A stretch of DNA of 64,000 nt, taken from assembly GCF_047511655.1 (NCBI RefSeq), contig NC_133386.1:170645146-170709145 (forward strand), given 5' to 3'. The position numbers were made by a program, and so were the translations under genes. Under the pieces are notes generated by a model. It worked only from the letters and a program-made list of their open reading frames with translations, was not told where the DNA came from and did not search any database. Shown here piece by piece: positions 34,425-47,176 of this stretch (positions are counted from its first letter, which is position 1; each line of letters starts with the position of its first letter). Source of the DNA: Castor canadensis. Taxonomy: Eukaryota; Chordata; Mammalia; Rodentia; Castoridae.

Positions 34425-36654
34425 ACACGATTGCTCTGAGTCTCTCTGTGACCTCTTGGAGGTAAAGTTATGACCAATACTGGTTTGCACAGCTGGGCAA
34501 TTCACTTGTTGTCATCTCAGAATTAATGTTTGCACATGCACAAACCCACGTTTGGAGAGAGGCCATCGACTCACTGGAACTGAAGGAATGTTTTGTCAGT
34601 GTGACAGTTTCACCACCAACCTGTCCTCCAAGCCTCTGGACTCTGAATGGCCTTCTCTAAACATTAAAAAAAGAGCTTGCTTTTCCCCTGTTGCCCACTC
34701 CCTAACCCACGCCTCTGTCCTGGAGGCTGAGGCCTTTGGGGGACCCACAGAGCCTGTGGAAACCACACCACTTGAGGTTTATGATGTGACACCTAGATGC
34801 CTTGCTATGGAACATTCAGAAACAACTGGATTTGGTGCCAGGACCTACCAGTAGCTGGATGCTCTGCTAGGTTTCTCATACTTTAGCCCATGCTGCTGAC
34901 CTCGAGGAGAGGAAGCTGGTCTGGTTGCAAGCTCCTGTTTTCTAGGTCAAGTTTCACATCAAGAGAAGGGACCTGGATAAGATTGAAAAGAAAGGACTGC
35001 CAAATTGTTGGAGTTGCTTTGTCCCGGGGCTCTGAGAACTTAAAGTTTACTTCTCTTTAACTTCTGTCTTCTCTGTGGCCAACTCTTTTAGAATGGGTCC
35101 AGGTAATAGAGAAACAAAAACTGACAGCAGAAACCAGACACCACACTGAGCAGGCATTAGCCTTCTCACTGATTGTTAATCTTTCATGTAAGTGGAACTT
35201 CCTAGGAAGCCCTGATAGAAACTTCTACACAGCCATCCCTCCAGTCCTTCCTTGGAGAGCCAACATTTCCTAAGTACCTACTGTGGTCAGACACTGTGCT
35301 AGGTGTTAGGCATTCAGATGAGTAAGACACAGCTTCTGCCCCACACAGAGCTCATGGTCAAGGTCAAGGAGGATTGGTCCTTGAGACAAAAGGCCAGCTT
35401 ATTAAGGGCTCATCATTCATTTGGGGCTTTTTCCACCTCATGAGAGCCAGGCAAATGAAAACCAAAATCCACTCCTTTCTGGAAACATTTAGGTTTAGGA
35501 AAGGACATATGCTGCTGCTCCATCTTCCCATTTCCCATGATGCATCACGGCTTTCCCTCCCAATTATCTTTAACCAATTAGTAAGATGCCCACAGTATCT
35601 TCAGGGGGAAAGAGAGCAAATTGCCAACTGCCAGAATCAACAAGCATTACAAACCCAAATTTCAGTGTTGTCACCACCCAATGAAATCAGGAGCCCAAAG
35701 GTAAAAGAAGGAATAAGCAATTTGAGGACTGACCTATGCAATCCTAACAAGAACTTCAGAAACCATATACTTCATGAGTGAAGCCACAGTACACCAATCA
35801 CCCTCATGATATTCCTCAGGTCAGTAATATGTTGATCAGATTGTTAACATATGGGGTTTGGTTTTCATTTACTCTGAAATACAGTGCTCTGTGGAGTACT
35901 ATAAACAGGAAAAGCAAATACCATTCTCTGCTATATTAGTCTGTTTAGCTTAATTGAAATTGTGTGTGCCTTTTCTTGGCAAATTTACATATGAATTAAA
36001 GCACATTGTCTAACTGGTAATTTTCCTCCCAAAATATCAGCAAATATTTGTCTTTTGGTTTGTCTTTTTCTCTTAATACTTCTTTCTCCATTCCCCACAA
36101 GAAAACTATTTCAACAAGTGTTTATTCTCAGAATATTAGACATGGCCACAGATGAAATGATGTATCTTGCTGGGTCTGAAATGATAGAATCCAGACTCCT
36201 TGAGTTGGAAGAGGATTTGGTTGGATATGGTCCAATTTGTATTTTGAAATCATTGCAGGATAAACCTCTTGACCTATATAGGCAACGGTGTTTAGCCTGT
36301 CAGAGAGTAAGCAGAATTAGGATTTCAGAAAGGCAGGTACTTAAAATGACAGGGAGTGAAGTAGAGATGGGAAGGTGGGGGAAAGATGGAGAGGTTTTGA
36401 ATAAAATTTAATATTTAGAAATACATATGGAATATAATATTTTGAGATGGGGGTTACAACTTTATTGCGCTTCTTCACACTTATTTCAGAGGTTAGGTTG
36501 TTTCACACCTTTAAATTACATGTGAGATGAGAGAGCACCAAAATCTTTGTAGTTTGGGGCCTGTGACACTTTTACTGTGGCTCTGAATCTATGCCATGAC
36601 TACTGTGATTGCACTTGAAAGGGCTCCTCACTGTGTTACTCAACTTTACATTTT

Positions 36655-37012
36655 TTGTAACAAAATACCTAAGACAATCAACTTAAAAAGTGGAAAGAAA
36701 GGTTTATTTTGACTCATGGTTTCAGAGGTTTGGTCCATAATCAGTTGGCCCTGTTACTTTGGGCCTGTGGTGAGGCCACATATCATGGCGTGTGAGCGAA
36801 GACGCTCACTTCATGGCTGACTGTGAAAGAGAGAGGGGAAGAAGTGATTGGGATCCCAGGATGCCCTTCAAGGGCATACACCAATGGCTTAAGCCCTCCC
36901 TAATGGACTCACCTCTTAAAGCTTCCTCTACTTCCCAATAGCATCAAGGTAGGGACTAAGCATTTAACACATGGACTTTTGCAGGACATTCAAGATCCAA
37001 ACTCTGGCACCC
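36655..37012 (-). mobile_element. Fossil MaLR-type LTR, minus strand
   Basis: The + strand begins 'ttgtaacaaaatacctaagacaatcaacttaaaaag' and runs through 'ggtttattttgactcatggtttcagaggtttgg' to 'gacattcaagatccaaactc'. It is the same family as 11569-11918 and 55092-55471, read from the other strand. Solitary. Confidence 0.75.
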
Positions 37013-37907
37013 ACCTTAGAATTTGGGGTCTTCCAGGCCTCTGTTTGAATCTTGTCTTTACCACATTCTAGTGCTGTGACTTTGGGCAACTTGTTGCTCT
37101 CTGAGACTTATCTATGGTGAAAAGAAGACCCTAGTGGAGGAAGAGAAGACTGTAGAGGTGGAGGTAGAGAGTGCACAGTTTACAGTGGTGCTTTACAAGC
37201 GTGACAGAGTATTGTTATTTATGTAGCCTGTGCTTGAATACTTCTAGCAATGGGAAACTCACTGTCTTTCCCAAGCTGTTACATCACCCATGGATCACCT
37301 AGAAGTGACTCCTACACTCAGCCTCATCTGACTGACCCCTATAACAACCTTCCTTTTCAACAGCCCAGGATACACAGAAGTCACCAGAGTACAGGACTGG
37401 GGATAGGTGAATGGTGCTGTAAAAGGAAAGCCCTCATCACCTGGCCAAGGTGAGACAAGAGGAGCCTGCTGGAGGTGTCCTGCATCTCACATATATGCTG
37501 GTTAGGATGTCTCCCTTTGCCCCTGGCAGTCATTCTTCTGCAATTGGCTTCCCAGGGCATAAGGCCCAGGTTGCAACAACCTTTGAACATCTGGGAACCT
37601 CAGCATCATCCCTGAGCCAAAGGAAAGCCAGAAGACTCCATGAGGAAGTTGATAGTTGTGACATATCAGCTCCTGTGGTAAGTTGAACAGGACAAAGAGA
37701 ATATAATAGTTTGAAGCCAGCCACCAAAAAATGATCTAAGGATGTAAGACCCAAGGTCTGGAGTGGCTTGGTCACATCCTAGCTGTATGCCTCTCCAAGC
37801 ACATCTTCCTCGGGGAGGGAGAAGGATGAGCCAGTGGTTGGTATTATTGGTGGTTATGGCCAGGCCTGGGAAAAACTCCAAGAATGTCTCTACCCCTGCT
37901 GGCTTCT

Positions 37908-38141
37908 CCTGGACATATTAGTACTCTTATAAGAACAAGAAGAGACACCAAAGTTCTCTCTCGGCCATGTGAGGACACAGAGAGAAAGTGGCCATCTGCA
38001 AGCCAGGAAGAGAGTTCTCACCAGAAACCAAACCTATTGACACCTTGATCTTGGATTTCCAGCCTCCAGAAATAAATCTCTGTTGTTTAAGCCACCTAGT
38101 CTATGGTATTTTTTAATAGCAGCCTAAGCAAACCAGTACAG
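37908..38141 (+). mobile_element. Fossil MLT1-type MaLR LTR (3' part)
   Basis: 'actcttataagaacaagaagagacacc', 'cggccatgtgaggacacagagagaaagtggcc', 'ccttgatcttggatttccagcctccag' and the end 'tttttaatagcagcctaagcaaaccagtaca' are the right half of an MLT1-like LTR. The left half, if present, may reach back to about 37675. Confidence 0.75.
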
Positions 38142-38874
38142 GGGGTCAATGAGTTTGGTCCAACTTTCTTTATTCACGTGAACTGCACTTTTCACCTTGA
38201 AACCAGTTCTAAAAAGAGCATATTATTCTGGGGTGAAAAACTTAGCTCTCAGCAGGCAGCCATCTGCAGTTGCTGGGAGAGGCTGGGTGCTGCACCTGTG
38301 TTTGTTTCTGTAGTGTGGCCTTCAACAACTGCAGTGGCCCTCCCTCCCCCAAAGATTTTCCAGTTGCATTTTCTTCTAGGTAATGACGAACAAGAGGATA
38401 AATTTCAGCCCTAAGAGGACTAGAAAGGGGAGGGAGCAGGTTCATAGCACTTCTAAATCTATGCTGCCACCTAGTGGATCCCACCATGAGAAAAATACAG
38501 GTTTGTATTAAGAACCAGAAACCCTGATGCAAACAGCCCAGCAAGTACAAAGATGTAACGATGAAAGTGAACCACTGTGCTGCAGCTGTGCATCAGGCCA
38601 TGAGCTGAGCAGTTGACATACGTTATCTCAGTTAACTGGCAGTAACCTCCAGCAGGGAGTTTTCCAGGTGAGCAAAAGGGCTCAAAGAATTTAAGAAGAT
38701 GCATTATTGAAAGAACAATCAAATGAATACATGGATAAGCAAGTGAGTAAAGATTATGGGCTTAATTTATGTGCACTCCTTTCAGAGTTACAGAATGTTT
38801 GCACTGGATTTAAATAAACTCTGAGATGAGAGTCACAACCCTGGGTGAGTTTTCAGATTGATGGATAGAATAGC

Positions 38875-38976
38875 TCACATTTATTGAGTATTTGCTTTGA
38901 GCCAGGCGTTATGCTGAGTACTTCCTACACATTAACTTATTTACACCTATGAAGTTAAGTACTCTTAATATTCTCT
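38875..38976 (+). repeat. MIR fossil, left part
   Basis: 'agctcacatttattgagtatttgctttgagccaggcgttatgctgagtacttcc' is the start of a MIR. Its right part continues after the SINE cluster at 39717. Confidence 0.8.
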
Positions 38977-39716
38977 CTGGCAGTACTGGGGTTTGGCAGA
39001 TACTCTACCACTTGAACATTTCACACACACACATCCTTTTTCTTTTTTTCTTTCTTTTTTTTTGTGGTACTGGGGCTTGAACTCAGGGCTTACACCTTGA
39101 GCAACCCTTCTTTGTGATTCCAGCTATTTGCCCAGGCTGGCTTCGAACCTTGATCCTCATGATCTCTGTCTCCTGAGTAGATAGGATTACAGGTGTGAGT
39201 CACTGGCACCCGGCTAGCCCTTTTTCTTTTAGGTATTTTCAGATAGGGTCTTTCATTTTTGCCCCAGCCAGCTTGAACCACAATCCTCCTACTGTTTACA
39301 TCTCTCACATAGCTGGGATCACAGGCATATACCACTATACCCAACGGGTCTTTTTTGTTGTTGTTGTTTTGTTTTGTTTTTGGTGGGACTGGGGTTTGAA
39401 CTCAGGGCTTTGCATTTACAAAGCAGGCACTCTACTGCTTCAGCCACACCTCCAGGCCATTTTGCTTTGCTTATTTTTGAGATGGAGATCTCACAAATTA
39501 TTTGCCTGGGATAGCCTCAAACTGCAATCCTCCAGATCTCAGCCTCCCAAGTACCTAGGATTACAGGTGTGAGCCACCCATGCCCAGCTCATGCCCAGTT
39601 TTTTTGTTGAGATGGATCGTGCTAACTTTTTGCCCAGGCTGGCCTCAAACCAAGATCCTCTTATCTCTGACTTTCAAGTAGCTGGGATTTTAGGCATGAG
39701 CTACCTTACCTGGCTA
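38977..39716 (-). repeat. Cluster of nested SINEs, minus strand
   Basis: At least three insertions in the same orientation. A tRNA-like fragment lies at 38977-39027. A composite SINE at about 39045-39330 has 'gtggtactggggcttgaactcagggc' plus B1-like 'agtagataggattacaggtgtgagtcac'. A second composite runs 39350-39590, and an extra B1-like unit runs to 39716 ending 'ttttaggcatgagctaccttacctggc'. T-rich tails on the + strand (39041-39062, 39350-39380) mark separate insertion ends. Confidence 0.85.
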
Positions 39717-39862
39717 ATTTCCTCATTTTATAGATGAGAAAAGGAGACACAGAAAGTTTAAGTTGTTTTCCCAACATCACACTGCTGGTGTGTGCTGAGA
39801 TTTTTGATCCAGGCAGTCTGGCCCCAGAGCCCACAATCTCAGTCACTATGTTACATTCCATT
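39717..39862 (+). repeat. MIR fossil, right part
   Basis: 'tttcctcattttatagatgagaaaaggagacacagaaagtttaagttgttttcccaac' and 'atccaggcagtctggccccagagcccac' continue the MIR begun at 38875, which the SINE cluster split. Confidence 0.8.
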
Positions 39863-42812
39863 TTTCAAATGTGAAAGAAACCTAAGCCCTGTTTCTAAAT
39901 CTCAATGAAGAACTCAAGGCACATCTGGAGCCTCTGCACTGTCATAAGCAGCTACTTGGCCCAGTCCATTCCCAGGGTATTGTTACATCCAGACCATCCT
40001 TTCTTGTGCCTTTATGCAAACCAGTGTGCAACAGGTTGGACCATTAGTCAGACTGCAAGAACAGAGCTGCATTTCCCTCTCAGGTCTGCATCCCTCAGTG
40101 TGCTCAAAAATCACTCGAGGAGCATATCTGCTTTGTGCAAAACCCCTGTACACAGCGATGACCACAAAGAACTTGCTCTCAAGGAGATCACAGTGCAGCT
40201 AGGGAGACAGACAGATGGACAGACACTCAATTATACTCCAGGTGGTGTCAGGAGAGGGGCTCCTCAGAGTGCTAAGGGAGCTCAGAGCAGGGATGTGTAA
40301 CCCAGACTGTCAGAAGAATCAGAGACAACTTCCTGGAGGAAGTGACATCAGCTATTGGGAGAAAAGCTCTTCTGCTTCCTCCAAAGGCAGGTTCCTCCTT
40401 TAGTTCAACCATTCTGGCCTCTCTACCTTTGTGCCCTGGGATGGTGAGGAGCTTAAGTGATTTCAACAGTTTGGAGACAAGTAAACTGGGCATACACCAC
40501 TGCACGTTAACCTTCATCCTCATCAGAGAGAACTGTTTGCTCATAGTCATGTGCCCCTGGACCCCCAACATCACTCTGATAAGCCCTGTAGGAGCTAAGT
40601 CATGAGGAAGCTGACTGTGAAAGGCAGGTGGCCAAAGCTGAAAGAGCTGGTGGGCAAGCTGCCTGGCCTCCTGGTGGCTTCTGAGCAGGGCTGATCCCTG
40701 TGAGACCCAGGAGGGAGATGTGGGGTGTCTCCATCTGCCAGGGCCCCAGCTGCTTCCCTCATCTAAGTGGCCCTGGGGGTCCACAACCCCACAACCCTGG
40801 CCACCCCCTCCCCAACATGGACAGAGATGGCCAATCATATTTTCTCTCCTAGAAATGGCGGTTGGAGCTGAGTTATACAGTGACAGCCCCTCATTCCTTT
40901 TCTTCTGTCTCCCACACTTTTACTCCAGGAAGCTGGTTTGAGAGGCCTTCTGTTCCCCTCCCTTCAACCAAAAGGGCCCATAGGACAGGTGATGCTCAGC
41001 TTTATGTCACAAATTTTCTGATTCCTATATAGTATGTTCCCTCCAGGTGGTGTGCAGATACCCCCTTGGATGTGTGGACACCCTGGTGTAGACTGAATGA
41101 CATGACTGAAGAATGGCCATCAGCCCTCTGGTTTGAACACCACCTACCAAGCTGTTGGCCATCTGATGTGGGAGAGTCCAGGCTGCCTGGGAGAAAATGA
41201 GGTTGGTTTGCTTTGGAAAAGAATTACCCTCTTCCCCCAACTACCTCGCAGCCATGCTCACTCCTGTCCCTGTTTGTTGGGCTGGGCACTAGGGCTCTGC
41301 AAATGCAATGCTTCTATCCCATGGCCACCAGGACTCCCTGCACCAGCCACTCAACAGCAAGGACTGTGTTCTTCATGGACTGGACGATACCAAGATTCAT
41401 GACTCCCAATCTGGGGCACTTTCAGATCTGTCATCTTCTTGTGCCCACCATCCGAACAGCTATCCTATGAGAACAGTCTCCATTGCACAGACGAGGACAC
41501 AGGCTCAGAGAGATTAGGGAACTTCCCCAGGGTCACAAAATTTTGGTTAATGACAAAATCAGGATGCCAGTGAAGGGAAAAGGCCAGTGTGTCCTGAGGC
41601 ACCAACACTGTGTTCACTGCTTTAAAGCACTGATTCCATCCTTCTTCCTCCTGTTCCCAGAGGCCAGGTCCCATAGGCACCAGGTCCTGCCTGGTTCCTT
41701 TGGCACATGAGGTAGGTGCAGATAACTTGGATGATAAGGTAGTGGGACATATTTCCTCTTCACTGGAAATTTACATCACTCTCAGGACTAACAGCTACCT
41801 GAATAGTTGTTGCTTATTTTATCAGGCTTTGTGTTCTGTTTTGTTTAACATGGTTACCACTGGAGGGCAAAGGACTTTGGCCTCCATATACAGGCTTCTG
41901 TCTCTGCTCACCCTCTACCCTGGTTCCCCAAAGTAGAAGTTTCTAATCTGATTGGACAGGGTCCAGGATATTCCTTGGTCCTGTTTTACCAGGCTTGCCA
42001 CATAAAAGTCAACACCTGTGTGCTTTCCATTTTCCTTAACACATGTGATAAGAACACCCAGCTCAGCCTGCCTTCATGGGTGGGCAGGACTAGTTTCCTT
42101 TCTCTTTTAGAGGCACTGCCTCTGTCTGTTGCTGAGTACCCACTCAGCCATAGAAGCCATAGAAGCAACAAGCTTCCCTTATATTTTCAGCACAACTTTG
42201 CCTCAAAGCAGTCATTCCTCTAGCTCAGCTACTAGTAAAGTAGCACTTTTGACACCCCATTTTTAGCTGGTGGTGTGCTGGTAAATGTTTAACAACCAAC
42301 TTTTAGGGGAACGGGAAAGCAGCCCTGATTTGTTCGTTTGCCAATGTCCATGGTGTAAATATTATCATGGCGGTCAAATTCGAAATGTCCACATGACATC
42401 ATTAGGAAGAAATGCTCACAGTGCACTATTTCATAGTATTTTCACTCCACAGATGCAATAAATATAACCTCCACAGCACAAATAGTAAGATGTAGTGAAA
42501 TAATTAGGAAGCAGTGAGTTGTGAATATCCCTTGCCTTCATTCTAAATATAGCCTAACTGTAAGTTGGTATAGTTTATATTTTAAATAACTGTATTTTAA
42601 AACCAGCTCACAAAACTCCTGAAAACTGGACAATTGACTCTTATTGGTCATACAGGTTGACTCTAGCAGGTCACTGCCTGACCTACTATTCCTGGCACAT
42701 GGTATTCCATCTGTCACAATCCCTAGTGATATCTGCCAAGCATCCTTTTCTTTGGTGGGGTGGGGGGAGGGACTTATTGTTTCATTTTGGTCTGGAGAAA
42801 CTGATGATCATA

Positions 42813-42910
42813 GGGCTGGGGGTAGCTCAGTGACAGACCACTTGCCTAGCATGTGCAAGGCCCTGGTTTCCAGCCTTAGCAATGGAAAAAAAGAAAAAAG
42901 AAAAAAAAGG
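42813..42910 (+). repeat. ID-like SINE with A-rich tail
   Basis: Begins GGGCTGGGGGTAGCTCAGTG, has 'cttgcctagcatgtgcaaggccctgg' in the body and ends in an AAAGAAAAAAG tail. Pol III A box TAGCTCAGTGAC. Confidence 0.88.
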
Positions 42911-44264
42911 AAACAGATCACACATGATCCACAACCCACCCACCACTGATAACAGGAGCTGTGACCAAAACTGGGTCAAGCTGTGAGTAGGTGGCAGGGC
43001 TCAGGTGGCCATTCCTGGGATATACTCTGGCTATGGCCCAATAATACCATCAACCCCATTCTCCACCTTGCAAGATCATTAATGAGGATTAAATGACATG
43101 GTCCATGTCAAAAGCTTAATACATGTGATACCTAGAAAGTATAGATGATTTTTATTATGTTGTTTTAAAGTATATTCTGCATGATTAACTATAGTCACTG
43201 TGCTGTAGAGTGGATCTTCAGAACTTACTCATCCTGTCCAAAACTGTATGCATGTGTCCCTTACTATATTGTGACCTCTTTGGCTTTTTCTAGATTTTCA
43301 TTTCTGTAGCTGGAAACCAAGACACTAAGCCTTGGTTGGAAGGACTTGTGCCATAGTCATAGAACATGACTCCTATGATGGCTTTGGCTCCCAGTGAGCC
43401 CACTCAAGGCTTCGTTCTCCACAACTGCTCCTGGGTATAGACAGGAGTTAGTACTTAAGATGTGAACCTATTTGTCTTCTCTAATCTCCAGGGAATGGGG
43501 CCAATGTCAGTGGCTACCTGCTGTGGTGTCTGAGGATGACTGGGACTGGGGTGTCCCAGGAGTCCAGAGTGGGAGGCCCTGCCCACTGCAAGTGTGCTTG
43601 TGGCTGTGTGTGTGGGCACTGAGAGGTCAGGGCTGAGCATGTGTCAGACTCACCATCCTTCATGGCCTGCCCTGTCAGCTGTCAGTCATTCCAAGGGCAC
43701 CAAGAGGATGCCTGAGAGAAGCGAGGGAATCAAAGTTCCTTGGAAGAAATCCCAGATGGGTTTTATTTGTACAGCTCCCCTAGGGCTTCTCGTGCATCTG
43801 TGTGAAACATGCCAAGAGTAGACCTTTTTATCTCACAAGATGGCTGTGAGAATGAAACGAGATCACTCCCATCAGCTGCTCCTCTGCCTAGCACATGTGG
43901 GCACTCTTATGGGAAACAAGGTCCCATTGATATCACTGTCTCCGTCTGAGCTCTGTGTTGGGTTTTCTCAATGTCTGGCTGATTCTCATTTTTTCTCATT
44001 AATACTTTCTAGCCCCCACCAGTCCCTGGCCTGGCTAGCTTGAATTTCTCTGGGAAAACACTGGAACCTCTCTAGTAGAAACTGGCCTACGGCTGGATAT
44101 CTGGCCTCTTCCAAGAAGGTGGAGACAAAGACCAGAATCTCTGCTCAGGGTTGGGAGGGCCCCTGAAATAGAGCAGAGGTTGCCAGCTCCAGGACTTTAC
44201 AGTCTTTACTTGGCCCACATAGTGTTTTGGAAACATTTGAATTCATTGCCAAGACTGAGGAAAC

Positions 44265-44425
44265 ATAGCCTGAAGGTAATTTTATACAATATTTAAATAA
44301 TTTTGTGCATGAAACAAAATGTCATGATGTAGAGTTTTCCACTTGTGATATCTGTTGGTGATCAAAAGTTTAGGATGTTTTTGGAGCACTTGCAATTTCG
44401 CATTAGGGATGCTATCATTTATTTT
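44265..44425 (+). mobile_element. Tigger-type MITE fragment
   Basis: 'agcctgaaggtaattttatacaatatttaaataattttgtgcatgaaac' is the centre of a well-known pogo/Tigger-related non-autonomous repeat. The end 'tttcgcattagggatgct' fits its right terminus. I am not certain of the family name. Confidence 0.65.
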
Positions 44426-44612
44426 CTTTCTCCCTATACTCACCTTTAAATACTTCTGCATGTAAGTAACTCCCTAATTTATATCTCCAGCCCAGGCCTT
44501 GTGCTGAACTCCAGGCTTATATATCTCATTGCACTGGTCCTTCTGCCTGGAGCATTCCCCACATAGCTATGACTTTTGACCTTTCCCAACTCTTTTTAAA
44601 ATGCTACCTCTT

Positions 44613-44727
44613 GGGCTGGAGCTTGGCTCAAGTGGTAGAGCACCTATTGCACCAACACAAAACTTTGAGGTCAAACTCCAGTGCCATCACCACCACCACC
44701 AAAAAAACCCCAACAAAACAAAAACCA
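44613..44727 (+). repeat. tRNA-derived SINE half
   Basis: GGGCTGGAGCTTGGCTCAAGTGGTAGAGC start with A box TGGCTCAAGTGG, B-box-like GGTCAAACTCC and a CCA/ACA-rich tail. Right monomer only. Confidence 0.88.
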
Positions 44728-45498
44728 AAGCAACTTCTTCAAGAAGCCCTATTTGAAATTTTACCCTGCCTTCCTCTGACCCTCCTGACTCTATACCCTA
44801 CTTTCCCCCACTTAGCATGTTATCTCTATGATACCATATTATGATTTACTTATTTAAAATATTTCTAATCTGTCCCCCATTCCAAGAGCCTAGAAGGGAG
44901 CCTAGGCATATAAGCACCCAATAAATATTTCTTGAATACTGTATATGAATTTCTTAAAAGGATGGTGGCTTTATCTAAGATTATCAGAGAGGTTTGTGGT
45001 CCAAAAAATACTTTTTAAAAAACAAAACATCAAGCACTTCCAAAGGACTAAAGATGTTTGGGGGCGAGGTGGAGCTAAAACTCTAGTTTTAGTTCTACTC
45101 CTCAAAGAACCTTTCTGGCAAAGACACAAAGCAAAACTAAACATATAGTGCCCTTATTTTCTCCCAATTCCCTCCTACATATCAATCATTCTGGTTAGCA
45201 TGACCTAGTATGACTGTGGCAGTGTTGTGGGTCCCTTTCTCTGGTCTCAAAAGACCCCAAATGCCAGCCAGGCAGCAGCTTTACACCCTGACCAAGCTCC
45301 CCAAGCAGCAGCACAGAGGAGAGAGACAGTGAAATTTACCACAACAGTGGACAATGTATGTGAAGTATGCTGGGAGCAATAAGAATAGCAGTAAATACAG
45401 AACAGAAAATAACCATCTTTGAAATGACAACAAATAGGACACATTATCTAAGCACTAACACCTAAGGAGGCGGCTGCCCAGCTCTGTAGGGCAGCTCC

Positions 45499-45584
45499 TC
45501 AGGAGAGAGAGGGCGACTTCTTTCCAGGTTGCCTGGTCTTCAGTCCTTGTAACTTTTCATCTTTTAGCGCCTTTAAGAATTTAT
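45499..45584 (-). CDS. C11orf91: C11orf91 homologue, exon 2
   Basis: An 86-base terminal coding exon read on the minus strand. The acceptor is a long pyrimidine run ending CCTGCAG (complement of 45585-45600). AT completes a Tyr codon with the last base of exon 1, then KFLKALKDEKLQGLKTRQPG and KKSPSLS, stop TGA at 45499-45501. It is far too short for an ORF scan and was found by extending exon 1. The text matches the C-terminus of the human protein as I remember it. It is highly charged (Lys-rich) and continues the helix that begins at the end of exon 1. Confidence 0.93.
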
Positions 45585-46686
45585 CTGCAGGAAAAAAAAA
45601 AAGAAAAAAATGTATCTGCAGAAGAGCAAAACAAACTTAGCTGCAGTAGAAAGAAGGACTTTTTCTAACCCTTCTGGGAAGCAATCGTGCTCCCTACGTG
45701 AGATTAAAAGCCCTTAACAGTCAGAATATAAATAGCTGAAGAACAAATAGTGAAGAAATCCAGGACTTAGAAAAACCAAGGCTTTAGGGACTGGATTCCT
45801 GCCATGGCTATGATAAAGGATACGTTACAAGGTATCTAATGCATTGAACCATGTGGACCTAAACATGATTATTTCATAGTACCCTCCCTATGTGGCAAGG
45901 GAGCAATTTAATGTGTTGCATACAATAGTTGGAATGTCTTTCTAGAACCATCTGCCTTTTTGCAGTGGTCAAATGCAAGCCTTAGGCAGACAGGAGATTA
46001 AAAAGGACAACCTATGGCTACAAACTACTCCACTGTGCAACAGGTCCTTCTGGGAATACAAGTGGATGTGCCTACATCAGCACACTTGGTCTGGTCCAGA
46101 TCCCCAAGACCTCAGACCTAAAATCAGATAGCAGAGTCCAGGACCCTGGCCAAAGGGCTACAGGTAGGCTATTCTCCAGCACTGACTGGAAAGTGGAGCG
46201 CCAGTGGGAAGGCCCCAGTGAACGTCTGGGGGCCTTCTGGGCAATCCCTCTACAGACACGCCAACTGATCCTCAATGCCTTTCCCCACCTCCCACCCAAA
46301 GGCCCCAGTTTGAAGTTTGAACATTAAAGGTCTTTAGAAATACAGTCTGTGGTGGGTGGAACGCCAGACTACAGGGATGGGACATTACTGTGCAGGAAGA
46401 CTAGAGTTGAGGATGAGGATAGTGGTGGGTGGAGTTTCAGGTGTGGAGGCTCAGAGTCTAAAAGGGCTCAGGATGAGTTTGGGACTAAAGGGTTCGGAAA
46501 GTGTTGGGAGAAGGGATCGGTTGAAATCCAGGATGGGGAGGTTTGGGCTCTGGAGGATGGATTTTGGATCGGGACTCCTGGGGCTGGAGTTTGAGCCTGG
46601 GGACACAATCGGGGACCAGGATTGGAGCCAAAGAGGGAGCCAGGGTAGCTAAGGTTGGGTTCAGGTGGCCCGGCGAGGTCACGCAC
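45585..46686 (-). other. C11orf91: C11orf91 intron (1.1 kb)
   Basis: On the minus strand it starts GTGCGTGACC and ends CCTGCAG. I saw no repeats in it apart from an A-run (T-run on the sense strand) at the acceptor. Purine-rich open frames at 46349-46652 on the + strand are not supported as genes. Confidence 0.88.
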
Positions 46687-47176
46687 AGCGCTGGGAGTCG
46701 AAACCATCCCCAGTGATGGTGAGCAGCTCCAGCTCTTTAATCCGGATCTCCAGCTCGCACAACTCCTCGGGGTGGGAGGCAGAGGCGAGCCAGGGGGTTG
46801 TGGAGCCGGGGGCCAGGGCTGAGGCAGCCACCTCGGGCCCTGGCGGCGGCGAGTAGAAGAAGCGCAGAGGCTCGTAGGGGATGGAGGCCAGGCCCGAGGG
46901 CCAGGGCGGAGGACAAGGGCGCTGGCTGGGGGGAACCAGGCCGGGTGGCAGCGAGGGCGCCGGGGCTGGGGGCGCCAGGGGCAGGGGCCGGACCCCCGCC
47001 GCCCCGCCCGCCGGCGCCCCGCCCGCCTTCAGCGGCACGAAAAGCTTCTTCCAGATGTTAAAGTCGCTAAGCGACGACGAGGAGATGCCGCGGTCGTAGA
47101 GCGACGGGAAATAGAGAGGCGGAGCCGGCCGCTGGCTCATCGTGGGACTGTGACTGCCGCGCCGCCCCTTCGGCAT
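46687..47176 (-). CDS. C11orf91: C11orf91 homologue, exon 1
   Basis: Encodes residues 1-163 plus one base of codon 164, starting [15 protein letters not shown]. With exon 2 the protein is 191 aa, close to the human length (about 193 by memory). Order: a basic N-terminus; [33 protein letters not shown]; a Pro/Ala-rich, probably disordered centre; [14 protein letters not shown]; and a charged helix [20 protein letters not shown]. No signal peptide or membrane segment is visible. The function is unknown in the family. The start ATG at 47174-47176 has A at -3 and matches the known N-terminus. The frame stays open 111 codons upstream, which I attribute to GC-rich CpG-island sequence. Donor CGCT|GTGCGT. 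It is the next gene to CD59 and on the same strand. Confidence 0.95.

Larger units (their letters stand above)
32766..45498. other. Intergenic, KIAA1549L to C11orf91
   Basis: No coding exon was recognised. It holds several LTR fossils, a large SINE cluster splitting a MIR, MIR-like pieces (about 35255-35370, 41475-41545), two more SINEs and a Tigger-type MITE. The 32.8-34.1 kb and 39.9-42.8 kb parts contain no element I can name. C11orf91 3' UTR must occupy some of the right end; I saw no AATAAA on the minus strand close below 45499. Confidence 0.75.

Noticed and set aside
44613-44727. tRNA-like sequence with A and B boxes
   Set aside because: Lacks a plausible acceptor stem and anticodon arm and carries a SINE tail, so it is a tRNA-derived SINE and not a tRNA gene. 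The same holds for the other SINE right halves.
46349-47061. Plus-strand open frames across the C11orf91 intron and exon 1
   Set aside because: Shadow frames in GC- and G-rich DNA; the opposite strand carries the recognisable gene with correct splice sites.
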